This document shows positions 6,611-15,227 of a stretch of DNA of 32,338 nt, piece after piece. The translations under genes and the position numbers were made by a program. The stretch is from Gemmatimonadaceae bacterium. GTDB lineage: Bacteria > Gemmatimonadota > Gemmatimonadetes > Gemmatimonadales > Gemmatimonadaceae. Position 1 is the stretch's first letter; the number at the start of each line of letters is the position of its first letter. The DNA is taken from NCBI GenBank assembly GCA_013697785.1, contig JACCWE010000073.1, positions 1 through 32,338 of the forward strand, read 5' to 3'. The notes under the pieces are model-generated. The model did not search any database and was not told the DNA's origin. It saw only the letters and a program-made list of their open reading frames with translations.

Positions 6611-7135
6611 GTGCCGCTGCTCCCGTTCGACAACTTCCGCATCGACAGCGCGCTCACCGCTGCCGAGGTGCATAACGCTCTCGCGGCAGCAGTCGAGCCA
6701 CGCAAGCGGTTCCGATTGTCGCGCGGCCAGTGCCCCTTTGAAGGTGAGCTCGGAATCGACTCCTTCACTCTGACACGGATCATCAATTACAGAAACTCCT
6801 TCATCCCCCGCATCCGCGGACGCATCATCACGACATCCAGCGGCAGCACCGTCGAGGGGACGATGTCACTTCACCCCGCTGTGTTGTGGTTCATGAGTTT
6901 CTGGTTCGGTTTGCTGATCCTCTTCGGTGGCGGTATCTGGGTGTCGATGCTGGCGAAGGGCGTCTGGCAACCGATGGGATTGGTGCCGCTCGGAATGTTC
7001 GCCTTCGGATGGACACTCACCTCCGGCGCGTTCACTCTCGAGGCGAGAAAGGCGCGTGCGCTGTTAACCAGCTTGCTCGCACCGGGTCAAACGCCAACCC
7101 TCACCGCGCATACCGCGCCGACGCCAACTCGATGA
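6611..7135 (+). CDS. Hypothetical membrane protein with two transmembrane helices
   Basis: The 174-residue product is not recognised. Residues 1-85 are soluble and include P-R-K-R-F-R-L-S-R-G-Q-C-P-F-E-G-E and R-I-R-G-R-I. Two hydrophobic spans follow (about residues 90-112 and 118-140), and the C-terminal tail is short and rich in Ala, Thr and Pro. The start is GTG at 6611. The N-terminal half followed by a helical hairpin is reminiscent of small sensor-like or bacterial PH-like membrane proteins, but nothing decisive is visible. The last 35 bp overlap the 3' end of the convergent ATP-grasp gene, with no room for separate terminators. Confidence 0.6.
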   Translation: MPLLPFDNFRIDSALTAAEVHNALAAAVEPRKRFRLSRGQCPFEGELGIDSFTLTRIINYRNSFIPRIRGRIITTSSGSTVEGTMSLHPAVLWFMSFWFGLLILFGGGIWVSMLAKGVWQPMGLVPLGMFAFGWTLTSGAFTLEARKARALLTSLLAPGQTPTLTAHTAPTPTR

Positions 7136-8084
7136 TTCTGCCGATGAGCGCGTCGTACGGCATACCGTCCGCGGCGGCGGCACGAGCGAACTCGCCGCTC
7201 TCCTCGAGATAGCAATTCGGATTGACCTCGATGACATACGCCTCGCCCGACTCGGATACGCGCATGTCGACGCGTGCATAGTCTCGCAAGCGAAGCGCGT
7301 GAAAGGCATCGAGCGCCGTCTTCCGCAACAGCTCGTCGAGCTCGGGTGGCAGATCATTCGGTACGAAGGTGCGCGTGCCCGCGTACTCTTCGCCTTTCTC
7401 GTCGCCGTCCTCGCCCCACTTGGCCGCCCAACTGGCAATCCTCGGCTTATCCGTCGGGAATCCGGTGAAATCCATCTCCATTGGCGGAAGCGCGCGCGCG
7501 TCGGCGTTCCCAATCACGCCGACGTAAAACTCACGCCCGTCGATGAACTCCTCGATGAGAGGAGGTTGATGGAAGTTGCCTTGTACCGCTCCCATTTGCG
7601 CGAGCAGCTCTTGCACATTGTGGACGACGGAGGCGTGGGTGATCCCGATCGATGCATCCTCCTGCGGAGGCTTGACGATCAAGGGAAATTTCAGATCTCC
7701 CGCCCACTCCACATCACCGCGATGCACGGTTGCGAATTCCGGCGATCGTACGCCGTGAAACGACAGCACCTTCTTGCTCAACGCCTTGTCGCCGGCGAGC
7801 ATGAGGCCCGCCGGACTCGACCCGGTGTAGCGCAGATCCAGGAGATTCAGGAGCGCGGCGACGTTCGACTCGAGCGCACTCTTCCCGTCGAACGCTTCGG
7901 CCAGATTCACAACCAGCGCCGGCTCCGCCGCTCGCAGCTCCGTCGCCAGCGCGACGACATCGGGCATCACGATCTGGAAACCGATCTCGTGGCCGGCTCG
8001 CTCGAGTACTCCAGCGATCTGTGCCAGCACCGGATCGACGGGCGGCTCCACCGCGTCCGCCGAGTGCAGGATGACGATCTTCAT
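7101..8084 (-). CDS. ATP-grasp ligase related to D-alanine-D-alanine ligase
   Basis: The 327-residue protein has the D-Ala-D-Ala-ligase arrangement: an N-terminal Rossmann-like half (M-K-I-V-I-L-H-S-A-D), a central F-P-L-I-V-K-P-P near residues 133-140 with S-I-G-I, and E-E-F-I-D-G-R-E-F at 178-186. The magnesium-binding end is D-Y-A-R-V-D (268-273) and I-E-V-N-P-N (285-290). It would join a carboxylate to an amine with ATP hydrolysis. The N-terminal substrate region departs from cell-wall Ddl, and there are no mur genes nearby, so a non-wall dipeptide or peptide substrate is plausible. Its ATG overlaps the stop of the upstream metallopeptidase by four bases, which implies co-expression and probably a shared task. 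Confidence 0.88.
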   Translation of the reverse strand: MKIVILHSADAVEPPVDPVLAQIAGVLERAGHEIGFQIVMPDVVALATELRAAEPALVVNLAEAFDGKSALESNVAALLNLLDLRYTGSSPAGLMLAGDKALSKKVLSFHGVRSPEFATVHRGDVEWAGDLKFPLIVKPPQEDASIGITHASVVHNVQELLAQMGAVQGNFHQPPLIEEFIDGREFYVGVIGNADARALPPMEMDFTGFPTDKPRIASWAAKWGEDGDEKGEEYAGTRTFVPNDLPPELDELLRKTALDAFHALRLRDYARVDMRVSESGEAYVIEVNPNCYLEESGEFARAAAADGMPYDALIGRIIELASARYAR

Positions 8085-9091
8085 CGTTCGATACGCCAGT
8101 GCATGATGACACCCATGATGAACGCCGTGAGAGCGATCAACGCGCCGGCAGCGTCGGTCGGGGCGGCGAGATGTAGTTCGTCAGCGCGGTCGGCCAATCG
8201 GTTGGCGAGCGTGCGCACCGTTGTCGTGCTCTCGCCACTCCAGAGAGCGATTCGGCTCACGAGTTGACGCTGATGCACGCGCAGAAACGCCGCTCCCCCT
8301 GCAGCCACATCGTCTGACGAGACATCCGGCAAGATGCGGAGCAGATCGGCATCGAATTGTGCAGGGTGGGGCATTGGCAGCGCGTCGCCGAGCGGGTGAT
8401 AGTGTTCGGCGAGCGTGTGGTGCAAGTCACCCACGTCGGCGTCCTCCTCGCTGGCGTCGGGGATGTCGGGAACGGACGAGCCGACCTCCGCCATGACGCG
8501 GTCGACGTACTCGAGCTTCTCGAGCGCGCCCCATCCCTCGTACGCCGCTCGCCAATTCGTGTTTGGCGTCAGCCACACAGCGAACGTCTCGGCGAAATCC
8601 TCGTCGGGATGCTTCTGCGCATACCAGCCCAACACGTGTCGGACGTGTGACGTCGAAAACGGGTCCGGGAAGTAGCTGTCGCTATACGGCTCCGCAAACG
8701 AGCCGAACGTCGCTTGCCAGTCGCTCCGGTCGTAGAGACGATAGGCGTAGTTGAGGGCATGCCCCGCCTCGTGCCGCAGGTAGCGCATCGATTCCGTCTC
8801 GTCTTCGACTTCGCCGGAGAGATCTTCCTCGAGGCGGCGCAGTCGCTCGTCAGCGAGATAGAAGGGGACGCCGATGCGCGCGATACCGTCCGGGCATCCC
8901 CACTCATCGCTGAGATAGATCGGCGGGCGAAACACGAGACCGCGCTCGGCAAGCTCCGCATCCAGGCGTTGCGACAACCGTTCGAGCATCGTGCCCTCGA
9001 GCGTGAGCCCGAGACTCGAGATCGGTCGATCGAGCAGCGCCGTTCGCTCGCGATCCCATTCGCGCGCCTGGTCATCCATCGATTCAGTCAT
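8081..9091 (-). CDS. Zincin-type putative zinc metallopeptidase
   Basis: The 336-residue protein has H-E-A-G-H at residues 107-111 within Y-L-R-H-E-A-G-H-A-L-N, the HExxH signature, and a downstream D-E-D-F-A-E-T-F-A-V-W (about 163-173) that can give the third, glutamate, zinc ligand. This matches proteins called putative zinc-binding metallopeptidase. No signal peptide is seen; a hydrophobic segment near the C-terminus (A-L-I-A-L-T-A-F-I-M-G-V-I-M) could anchor it, leaving the catalytic part cytoplasmic or its topology uncertain. The start could be ATG 9091 or 9079; GGAGA lies close before 9091. It is the first gene of a coupled pair with an ATP-grasp ligase. Confidence 0.85.
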   Translation of the reverse strand: MTESMDDQAREWDRERTALLDRPISSLGLTLEGTMLERLSQRLDAELAERGLVFRPPIYLSDEWGCPDGIARIGVPFYLADERLRRLEEDLSGEVEDETESMRYLRHEAGHALNYAYRLYDRSDWQATFGSFAEPYSDSYFPDPFSTSHVRHVLGWYAQKHPDEDFAETFAVWLTPNTNWRAAYEGWGALEKLEYVDRVMAEVGSSVPDIPDASEEDADVGDLHHTLAEHYHPLGDALPMPHPAQFDADLLRILPDVSSDDVAAGGAAFLRVHQRQLVSRIALWSGESTTTVRTLANRLADRADELHLAAPTDAAGALIALTAFIMGVIMHWRIER

Positions 9092-9218
9092 TCTCCACGC
9101 TCGAACAAGCAGAATTCGCGCCACACATCGAAGTCTCGCCTAATCACATCGAGCGCGAGCGCGTCGCCCACCGGTGACGTGATCAAATCGCCATTGCAAC
9201 CACCAGAGCCGTGTGACA

Positions 9219-9233
9219 TTCTAGGCACTAGAA
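9219..9233. promoter_or_regulatory. Palindromic site upstream of the second VOC gene
   Basis: TTCTAG and CTAGAA form a perfect inverted repeat around a three-base GCA spacer, 32 bp before the VOC ATG and in the gap divergent from the metallopeptidase gene. CTAG is rare in most bacterial DNA, so a doubled CTAG palindrome here is notable. It could be an operator for either divergent gene; no cognate regulator is adjacent. Confidence 0.4.
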
Positions 9234-9265
9234 CAAATGAAATGCGCCCACGATGGAGAGATGAC

Positions 9266-9751
9266 ATGGTCAAGCCCGCGAAGAATACGATCTGCCTCTG
9301 GTATAACGGCGACGCCGAAGAAGCGGCGCGCTTTTACGCCCGGACCTTTCCCGATTCATCCGTGACCGCCGTCCACCGCGCACCGGGCGACTTTCCGTCG
9401 GGAAAGAAGGGGGACGTGTTGACGGTCGAGTTCACCGTGATGGGCATTCCGTGCCTTGGGCTCAATGGCGGACCTGCATTCGCGCACGACGAGGCGTTCT
9501 CGTTTCAGGTCGCAACCGATGATCAGGCCGAAACGGATCGCTATTGGAATGCGATCGTGGGCAACGGTGGCAAAGTGAGCGACTGCGGCTGGTGCAAGGA
9601 CAAATGGGGATTGTCGTGGCAGATCACGCCGGTCGCCCTGATACGAGCGATCACCGATCCTGATCCCGGTGTTGCCAAGCGCGCCTTCGATGCGATGATG
9701 CAAATGCAAAAGATCGACATCGCTGCAATCGAAGCGGCGCGCCGCGGTTGA
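9266..9751 (+). CDS. VOC-family PhnB-like protein (3-demethylubiquinone-9 methyltransferase fold)
   Basis: The 161-residue protein matches the PhnB-like/DUF-type VOC group: I-C-L-W-Y-N-G-D-A-E-E-A-A-R-F-Y at the start, T-V-E-F-T-V-M-G-I-P-C-L-G-L-N-G-G-P in the middle and D-C-G-W-C-K-D-K-W-G-L-S-W-Q-I-T-P near the end. This family was historically misannotated as a ubiquinone methyltransferase; no methyltransferase motif is present and the reaction is unknown. The ATG at 9266 is preceded by GGAGAG at 9255-9260. Expression is probably monocistronic, since the metallopeptidase gene is divergent and the next gene, a broken kinase, follows after 51 bp. Confidence 0.92.
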   Translation: MVKPAKNTICLWYNGDAEEAARFYARTFPDSSVTAVHRAPGDFPSGKKGDVLTVEFTVMGIPCLGLNGGPAFAHDEAFSFQVATDDQAETDRYWNAIVGNGGKVSDCGWCKDKWGLSWQITPVALIRAITDPDPGVAKRAFDAMMQMQKIDIAAIEAARRG

Positions 9752-9802
9752 GTGATGGAGCATTCACGAATCCTGCGGCTGCATCTCTCGAGCGCAGTCT
9801 AG

Positions 9803-12279
9803 ATGTCCGATGACGTCTCGCGACTGAGCACCGATCTCGCCGACCGCTATCGTATCGAGCGCGAGCTGGGCGCGGGCGGGATGGCGACCGTCTACCTCGC
9901 GCGCGACTGAAGCACGATCGCGACGTCGCGATCAAGGTGCTCCGGAACGAGCTCGCCGCCGTCATCGGCGCCGACCGCTTCCTGACGGAGATCAAGACCA
10001 CCGCGAATCTGCAACACCCGCACATCCTCTCGCTCTTCGACTCGGGCTCCGTCGACGGCACCGTGTTCTACGTGATGCCGTTCGTCGACGGCGAATCGCT
10101 CCGCGACCGGCTCAAGCGCGAGAAGCAGCTTCCCGTCGACGATGCGCTCCGTATCGGACGCGAGATCGCCGACGCGCTGCAGTACGCCCACGAGCACGGT
10201 GTCATCCACCGCGACATCAAGCCCGAGAACATCCTCCTGCACGGCGGACACGCGCTCGTCGCCGACTTCGGCATCGCGCTTGCCGCGTCGAAGGTCGGCG
10301 GCAATCGCATGACCGAGACCGGCATGTCGCTCGGCACACCGCAGTACATGAGCCGAACAGGCGATGGGCGAGCGCGAGCTCGATGCGCGCACCGACGTTT
10401 ACGCGCTCGGCTGCGTCATGTTCGAGATGCTCGCCGGCGAGCCGCCGTTCACCGGCCCGACGGCGCAGGCGATCGTCGCGAAGGTTATCACGGCTCCGGC
10501 TCCGTCCGTGCGCACCCGTGCGACCGCGTTCATCACGCGCGCGAACGATGGCGACAGTTGCCGCCGGCGCTGCGATCGCGGTCGCCGCATTCTTCCTCGG
10601 TGCCAGGCTCAGAGGCGGCGCCGGCGCGCCACCCTTAGTCTTCGGTCGCGCGACGCACGTCACCTGGGATCCCGGGCTCGAGATTCTCCCTGCGCTCTCG
10701 CCGGATGGCCGCTCGGTTGCGTATTCGGCGGGACCGCTCATCACTACGCACGTGATGGTGCGACCGGTCGGCGAGGGACGTGCGATCGCGCTCACCGGCG
10801 ATACGACGACATCCGAGACTGATCCCGAGTGGTCGCCCGACGCTTGCGCATCCTCTTCCTCACTCGTGGCGGCGTCTTCAGCGCGCCCGCGGGCGGTGGT
10901 CCCGCGCGACCCGAGATTCCCGCCCGAGCGGGATTGCCGATCATGTCGGCAACGTGGTCGCCGGACGGAAAGGAGATCGGTTGTCTTCGCGGCGAATCTC
11001 TCTTCGTTCGTGATGAGCGCGCATCGGTTAGGGCGATCGCGCGCATGCCGCAGTCGGGCCGCTGCTCGTGGTCGCCCAGTGGAGCGTTCATCGCATGTCC
11101 GGTCGGCGATCAATACTATTCCGCCGCGGGACTTCTCTTCGGGAACCCGTCGCCCGCGTGGATCGTCCTCGCGCGCGTGCGCGACGGTGCCCTCACCACG
11201 GTGACGGATTCTCTGTCGCTCAACCACTCGCCCGTGTGGTCTCCGACAGCCGATGGCTCTATTTCATTTCGAACCGCGACGGTCCCAGCGACATCTACGG
11301 CGTTCCCGTTACGAAGAATGGCGGCGCGGGCGGCACGGTCGAGCGATTGAGCACCGGCCTTGGCGCACACACGATTTCGTTGTCGCGCGACGGCACTCGG
11401 CTCGCCTATTCTCACTGGGCGAGTCGCTCGAGTATCTGGTCGATGCCGATGCCGACCAATCCGCCGGTCATGAGCACAGCAGCGACTCGCGTGACGAATG
11501 CCAATGAGTTCATCGAATCGTTGACCATCTCGCTGGATGGCAAATGGCTGTACTACGATTCCAATCTTCCCGGCAACGCGGACATTTTCCGAATATCGGT
11601 TGCGGGTGGCGACCCGGAGCAGCTCACGACGGATCGTGCCGACGACTTCGCACCGGAGCCATCTCCCGACGGCAAGAAGATCGCCTTTCACTCGTGGCGA
11701 AGCGGTTCACGCGACATCTACGTGATGCGTCTCGATGGCGGAGGAATTCAGCAGGTCACCAATACGCCTCGCCTGCAGGAGGGGCTGGCGCGGTGGTCGC
11801 CTGACGGACAGGCCCTCACCTTCACGCAGATCTCCTCGCCATTTGGCGTCTGGATAGCTCGTCGCGACAAGGGCGGGCACTGGGGCGAGCCGAAATTGAT
11901 CGAGGCAGGGGGCTTTTTCCCGCTCTGGTCACCCGATGGAAAGCACATTGCCTTCGGAAGCTCGCTTTTCGGTGGGCTGCTCAAGATCATGCCGGCGGAC
12001 TCCGGCGCAGAACGCACCGTGGTGCAGGCGGCGGGCGACCTCGCGTGGCTGGCGTGGCCGAGGAACGGGCCCATCTACTACAGCATTCACGACGCGCGCG
12101 GCAACGCATCGATCTGGTCGGTCTCGCCGGACAAGGGGCCCGCGCGCCTGCTCATCAACCTCGACCCTGCGCTGCATCCCTCACTGCGAAGCACGATCGC
12201 GATCGGAAACGGCCGCCTCTATTTCAGCGCCGAAGATCGCGAGAGCGACATCTGGGTGATGGAGACTCGGCGCCCGTAG
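9803..12279 (+). pseudogene. Ser/Thr protein kinase fused to a TolB-like propeller, multiply frameshifted
   Basis: Pieces in three frames rebuild one protein. An N-lobe (R-Y-R-I-E-R-E-L-G-A-G-G-M-A-T-V-Y-L-A-R-D) stops at TGA 9908. Frame +1 resumes with the C-lobe (H-R-D-I-K-P-E-N near 10210, D-F-G near 10266, G-T-P-Q-Y-M-S), breaks near 10352, and resumes at T-D-V-Y-A-L-G-C. A third break near 10530 removes the end of the kinase domain before a transmembrane helix (about 10547-10610). WD40-like/PD40 blades follow with breaks near 10840 and 11242; from 11.25 kb to the TAG at 12279 the frame is intact. Compared with the expected codons, the losses are one C, a C plus a G, one G and one C. The intact family senses or signals at the membrane; this copy is probably non-functional unless the gaps are sequencing errors. 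Confidence 0.85.
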
Positions 12280-12290
12280 GCGAGCGACTC

Positions 12291-13352
12291 CTACGGCGCC
12301 GCCGGCTCCACCACCAGCGGGCCGCGCTGATGCGCGAGCGCTCGCCCAAGCTTGATCCCCGACTTCTCGATGCCATGATAGGCCACGAGACATCCGAGCA
12401 CGAGTGACCCTGTCGCGGCCACGCCCTGCACGATCGGCGGCTGGTCGCGCAGCACATGCAGTCCGAACCAGAGCGCGATGGGGTGCAGCAGGTATATGCC
12501 ATAGGAATAGGTCGCGATCGTGTGTGCCGCGCGCGTGAAGTGCGACTCGGCCATCTCCGCGGCGAGTGGGATGGTGACTCCGAGTATCACGCAGAACCCA
12601 GCGCGCACGGCCCACGATTCGACCCATAGATTCCACGCAGCGAGACCAAGCACGAGATCGGCGAAGATCAGCGCGATCCACGCGTACGATGGAAGCGCCG
12701 GCGTCTTCCCGCGACGGAGCAGCCAGTAGGCGAGAACCCCGGCGAGGAAGCACGGCACGAACTCGAAAAACCGCAGCCGCCAGATGCCGGGGATGACGTC
12801 TTTCCCGCTCGTGTATGCGATCGCCATCGCGCAGCCGATCACGAACAATAGCGCGATCCCCTTGAACGACCTTCTCCTCGCCACGAGGAAGCAAAGCGGA
12901 AGGAGCACGTACATCTGCAGCTCGAGCGGCAGCGTCCAGAGTACGCCGAGTATGAAGGGTTGATTGAAGAACCCTTGTAGCAGCGCGATGTTGGCGGCGA
13001 TTGCCGCGGCCGAGAAGCTGCGAGCAGGTGCGTACGCCGCCCCGTCTGGCACGCGCAGCAGCAGGACTACGCCGATCACCGCGATCGCGAGCGGATAGAT
13101 GCGCCAAAAGCGTCGTATATAGAAGCGCTCGATCCAGCCTTTGCGCGATGGCGCGCCGTCCTTTTCCATCGACGCCATGAGCACAAGCGATGTGTGAACA
13201 AAGAACGCCTGCACTCCCGCTTGACCAATCCATCCGGCGACGAGTGTGTTGTGGCCGATGACATTGTTGGCGGTGTGGTTGGCTACCACGCAGAACACTG
13301 CGATCGCGCGAAGGACGTCGAGATTTCGCTCGGGAAGCTTGGTTCGCGTCAT
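12291..13352 (-). CDS. Acyltransferase 3 family membrane protein (OafA/YrhL-like)
   Basis: The 353-residue protein opens with the acyltransferase-3 signature: R-N-L-D-V-L-R-A-I-A-V-F-C-V-V-A-N-H, which carries the conserved Arg and His. About ten hydrophobic spans follow, with F-Y-I-R-R-F-W-R-I-Y-P-L (conserved R-x-x-R-I-x-P) near residues 76-88 and L-W-T-L-P-L-E-L-Q-M-Y near 138-148. Members move acetyl or other acyl groups onto sugars of cell-surface polysaccharides, lipids or antibiotics; the acceptor cannot be told here. It lies 11 bp from the broken kinase gene, tail to tail, and 95 bp from the divergent HD gene. No glycosyltransferases are nearby. Confidence 0.9.
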   Translation of the reverse strand: MTRTKLPERNLDVLRAIAVFCVVANHTANNVIGHNTLVAGWIGQAGVQAFFVHTSLVLMASMEKDGAPSRKGWIERFYIRRFWRIYPLAIAVIGVVLLLRVPDGAAYAPARSFSAAAIAANIALLQGFFNQPFILGVLWTLPLELQMYVLLPLCFLVARRRSFKGIALLFVIGCAMAIAYTSGKDVIPGIWRLRFFEFVPCFLAGVLAYWLLRRGKTPALPSYAWIALIFADLVLGLAAWNLWVESWAVRAGFCVILGVTIPLAAEMAESHFTRAAHTIATYSYGIYLLHPIALWFGLHVLRDQPPIVQGVAATGSLVLGCLVAYHGIEKSGIKLGRALAHQRGPLVVEPAAP

Positions 13353-13447
13353 GGGGGGAAGGTTATCGCCATCGATTTAGGGGCGAAAAGGGCGCGACAA
13401 GTACTCTTTGTACACCTTTGTGCCGCCCGGCCTCTCGAAGGGTTAGT

Positions 13448-13921
13448 ATGGTCCTTGGGAGCCACGCAGTGTCTCCGACCTCCAGCCGAAATCATGTGCA
13501 CACACTTGAACGCGCTGTTCAGATTGCTTCCGAAGCACATGCGGGTGCAGTCGACAAGGCTGGCGAGCCATACGTGCGGCATCCTCTGCGTGTAATGCTT
13601 CAGGTCGACACGCCGGAACAGCGCATCGCCGCGGTGCTTCACGACGTCGTCGAGGACACGCCGTGGACGCTGGACTTTCTGCGCTCGGAGGGATTCCCGC
13701 CCGAGAACGTCGGCGCGGTCGATGCGCTGACGAAGCGCACGGGAGAGAGCAGGCTCGAGGCGGCGAAGCGTGCCGCGGTGGACCCGATTGCGCGCCGGGT
13801 GAAGCTCGCCGACGACGCCGACAACCTCGATCTCGAGCGGATCACCGATCCCACGCAGCGGGACTTCGACCGGCTGCTTCAATACCGGGAGGTTCGCGCG
13901 CTGTTGGAGTCGCACTCGTAA
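13448..13921 (+). CDS. HD-domain protein resembling a small alarmone hydrolase
   Basis: The 157-residue protein matches the HD hydrolase half of RelA/SpoT proteins without a synthetase domain. V-R-H-P-L-R-V-M (first His), A-A-V-L-H-D-V-V-E-D-T (the H-D and E-D pair) and R-R-V-K-L-A-D-D-A-D-N-L-D-L (conserved K-L-A-D and D-N) are all present in order. Such proteins hydrolyse (p)ppGpp in several lineages, so a stress-signal-removing role is the best guess, though other nucleotides are possible. ATG 13448 has GAAGGG upstream; starting earlier adds a low-quality tail. There is no obvious operon partner. Confidence 0.85.
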   Translation: MVLGSHAVSPTSSRNHVHTLERAVQIASEAHAGAVDKAGEPYVRHPLRVMLQVDTPEQRIAAVLHDVVEDTPWTLDFLRSEGFPPENVGAVDALTKRTGESRLEAAKRAAVDPIARRVKLADDADNLDLERITDPTQRDFDRLLQYREVRALLESHS

Positions 13922-13941
13922 GGGTTCACCACTAGAATTTA

Positions 13942-13955
13942 TCTTGAATTCAAGA
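13942..13955. repeat. 14-bp perfect palindrome
   Basis: TCTTGAATTCAAGA is its own reverse complement and sits between the HD gene stop and the small secreted protein gene. It is followed two bases later by ATTTTT, so it could also fold as a short hairpin with a T-run ending the HD transcript, although the stem would be only five pairs. Confidence 0.4.
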
Positions 13956-14005
13956 CGATTTTTCAGCGCCCCGCCGCACGCTCTCTCACGCCGGAGTCGA
14001 GATCC

Positions 14006-14365
14006 ATGCTCACCGCCGCCCGTCTGTTGATCGCCTCCGTCGCCCTGGTCTCGCTCGCCGCCGTACCTGTCTATCCGGGCGCCACGCTCGACGCCGCCGG
14101 AACCAAGGTGGAGACGGCGAAGCATCCGAAATATCCGTACAAGGTGTACACGACGCCCGACTCGTACGAGAAGGTCGTCGCCTTCTACAAGAGCAAGGGT
14201 GCGTCGCAGTCCATGCCGATCTCGATCGGCAACACGGCGCAGCAGAAGATGGCGATGTTCTCCGCCAGCGACAGCACGATCGCCATCAACTGGCCGGTCG
14301 ATGCGATGGACGCGAGCGGCAAGGTGATCTCGAAGACGGGAACGCGGATCGCCGTCGGCAGCTGA
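14006..14365 (+). CDS. Small secreted hypothetical protein
   Basis: The 119-residue product begins with a typical signal peptide: one Arg, then a hydrophobic run (about residues 6-20) ending S-L-A-A. The mature part opens V-Y-P-G-A-T-L-D and contains T-K-V-E-T-A-K-H-P-K-Y-P-Y-K-V-Y-T-T-P-D-S-Y-E-K-V-V-A-F-Y. This recalls small periplasmic proteins of unknown function that carry a Y-P-G-A box. The later strands (I-A-I-N-W-P) look like a compact alpha/beta fold. No enzyme signature is seen. Confidence 0.75.
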   Translation: MLTAARLLIASVALVSLAAVPVYPGATLDAAGTKVETAKHPKYPYKVYTTPDSYEKVVAFYKSKGASQSMPISIGNTAQQKMAMFSASDSTIAINWPVDAMDASGKVISKTGTRIAVGS

Positions 14366-14508
14366 TGCGCGCTCGCGGCTGTGCTACACGACGCACCAAC
14401 CCTCATTGCGGAATTCGCAAGTCGTCCGGTAGGTTGAAGTGAGAACAGTCGTGTCTGGCACGAGCGACGCCCAAATCGCTGCGTGAGTCTCACGCCAGAG
14501 GAGTCGCG

Positions 14509-14865
14509 ATGCGCACCGGAATCTCCTTCGTGCTGTTCGTCGTTCTCGGCGGCTTGCTCATGTTCGGTGGTCACGCATTGGCGTCGATGAGCGGCATGAA
14601 TGGCCTGCAGCTTCCCTACTGGTGGTCCTACGTGATCCTCTATCCGCTCGCGGGCATTCAGGCGGTGCGGGGAGGTTCGCTCCGGCCGCTCGCCGCATCG
14701 ATTGCAGTGTGCCTGCTCCCAGCGCTCTACTTTGCCGCCATCGGCGTGCTGGACTCCAATTGGCACGCGAGTAACACGGCGATTCTGGGAGTGGCAATCG
14801 CCTTCGTGATCACCCTCGTGTGCGCGTTTCTCGTCGGGCTCAGGCGCCCGGCGGGAATCAGCTGA
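14509..14865 (+). CDS. Small four-helix membrane protein of unknown function
   Basis: The 118-residue product has four hydrophobic spans (about residues 6-24, 36-56, 60-80, 90-112) with short polar loops and no recognisable motif. ATG 14509 is well placed after AGAGGAG (14495-14501). It is separated by 143 bp from the secreted-protein gene and transcribed away from it, so it may have its own promoter. The gene converges with a small lipoprotein gene, and a hairpin lies between them. Confidence 0.7.
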   Translation: MRTGISFVLFVVLGGLLMFGGHALASMSGMNGLQLPYWWSYVILYPLAGIQAVRGGSLRPLAASIAVCLLPALYFAAIGVLDSNWHASNTAILGVAIAFVITLVCAFLVGLRRPAGIS

Positions 14866-14876
14866 CTGGATGCAAA

Positions 14877-14908
14877 AGAAGACTGCCTTTTTCTATCGGC
14901 AGTCTTCT
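14877..14908 (-). terminator. Hairpin terminator between convergent genes
   Basis: AGAAGACTGCC (14877-14887) and GGCAGTCTTCT (14898-14908) form an 11-bp perfect stem with a ten-base loop. Read on the minus strand it is followed by TTTGC, fitting termination of the 14934 lipoprotein gene. On the plus strand there is no T-run after it, but the same hairpin may also stop transcripts from the membrane-protein gene. Confidence 0.6.
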
Positions 14909-14933
14909 CAGCATGCAGGAGTAGCCCGCGAGG

Positions 14934-15149
14934 TTACGGCTTACTCGCCTCCGGCACGTGGTGCGTGTTCTTGACGGTATCGACGTGGACGGTCGTGTCG
15001 GCCTTGACGACCGTGGTGTCGCGAACCTTGGTCGTGGTGACGACGGTGTCGACGCTCTTCACCGTGGTGTCACCGCTTCCCTTGCATGCAACCGCAGCGA
15101 CAGTCACTGCGACGGCGGCGGCGAATGTTGCGAGCTTGATGACGCGCAT
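14934..15149 (-). CDS. Small lipoprotein with Asp-Thr-Thr-rich body
   Basis: The 71-residue product starts M-R-V-I-K-L, has an alanine- and valine-rich signal peptide and a lipobox-like A-V-A-C with Cys near residue 22. The mature part is a low-complexity run of T-T-V and D-T-V units, with few large hydrophobic residues, so it is probably extended or unstructured. ATG 15149 is preferred to the upstream in-frame ATG at 15188, which would put a polar tail before the signal peptide. It stands 78 bp downstream of the CsgG-like gene on the same strand, so it may be co-transcribed. The role is unknown. Confidence 0.6.
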   Translation of the reverse strand: MRVIKLATFAAAVAVTVAAVACKGSGDTTVKSVDTVVTTTKVRDTTVVKADTTVHVDTVKNTHHVPEASKP

Positions 15150-15227
15150 CAAAGTCCTGGAATGAGAAACGAGCAAGCGATGATTCAAGCTCGCATCAAC
15201 TGCGTCCGTTGTCCAGATGACGCTTGG

